Assembly (NCBI GenBank): GCA_030610515.1 | Contig: JAUWRQ010000054.1 | Coordinates: 1-6,883, forward strand | Direction: 5' to 3' | DNA length: 6,883 nucleotides | From: Candidatus Eiseniibacteriota bacterium | GTDB lineage: Bacteria > Joyebacterota > Joyebacteria > Joyebacterales > Joyebacteraceae | Part shown: positions 6,692 to 6,883 of the stretch, piece by piece | How positions within the stretch are numbered: the stretch's first letter is position 1 | How the letters are laid out: the number at the start of each line of letters is the position of its first letter | Made by a program: the position numbers and the translations under genes | The notes under the pieces: generated by a model | Database searches by the model: none | What the model saw: the letters and a program-made list of their open reading frames with translations, nothing else | Told to the model about the DNA's origin: nothing

Positions 6692-6883
6692 TCAGACGAA
6701 GAGGTCGGTGAACTCGAAGGCGTCGACGTCGACCAGACCCATGTCGGTCAGCTTGAGTTCGGGTATGACGGGTAGAGCCAGGAACGACATCGCCATGAAG
6801 GGATCGTCGAGAGTCGAACCGAGTCTCCGCGACGCCTTCCGCACCTTGTCCAGCCCCTGCACGACCTCCGGAAGCGTCCCATC
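6692..6883 (-). CDS. ade: Adenine deaminase, C-terminal end only (5' part outside window)
   Basis: Adenine deaminase hydrolyses adenine to hypoxanthine and ammonia in the cytoplasm (purine salvage). Only the last 63 codons and a TGA stop (6694-6692) lie in the window; the gene continues past the right edge, so neither the start nor the metal-binding amidohydrolase core can be judged. The visible part holds the family's characteristic C-terminal signature: a PFMAMSFLALPVIPELKL stretch followed by a TDMGLVDVD segment, then a short hydrophobic end (FTDLFV). I know this LPVIPELKLTD...GLVDV block from the C-terminal domain of bacterial Ade proteins and from no other family. The stop is 42 nt before the MFS gene in the same orientation, which suggests co-transcription, and the nucleoside-type ABC system downstream fits a purine theme. 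The call rests on a short fragment, but on a distinctive one. Confidence 0.87.
   Translation of the reverse strand, partial: DGTLPEVVQGLDKVRKASRRLGSTLDDPFMAMSFLALPVIPELKLTDMGLVDVDAFEFTDLFV

Overview
The window is a gene-dense, GC-rich piece of bacterial DNA. Every gene I can support lies on the minus strand, so transcription runs from base 6883 down to base 1. In that order the genes are: the last 63 codons of an adenine deaminase; a 12-helix MFS transporter with efflux-type motifs; a BMP/PnrA-family substrate-binding lipoprotein; a double-domain ABC ATPase of the nucleoside/simple-sugar class; its integral-membrane permease; and a MurJ/MviN-family lipid flippase whose 3' end runs off the left edge. 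The flippase reads without a stop from about 1540 to base 1, 513 codons, so it is nearly complete.

Spacing is tight: 42, 72 and 86 nt in the first three gaps, then two 4-nt stop/start overlaps (ATPase/permease with GTGA, permease/flippase with TTGA). I see no Rho-independent terminator, and no intergenic gap exceeds 90 nt. One polycistronic unit is the simplest reading. The long plus-strand open frames are antisense shadows caused by GC-rich codon bias.

Functionally, the first five genes look like a purine salvage or uptake unit. The lipoprotein would capture a nucleoside outside the membrane, the ATPase and permease would import it, and adenine deaminase would convert adenine to hypoxanthine inside. 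The MFS protein could export a purine base or an unrelated compound. Two things do not fit the textbook layout. The second permease subunit usually encoded after the first is absent, and the flippase sits exactly where it would be. That flippase also lacks the usual Arg-Arg...Glu-Gly-Ala motif near its second helix.

The organism is a bacterium with high GC, lipoprotein processing and a MurJ-type flippase. Nothing here fixes the phylum. Nothing in the window looks mobile, and I see no RNA gene, CRISPR array, insertion sequence or long repeat. I found no clearly undescribed system; the most promising oddities are the missing permease and the divergent flippase.
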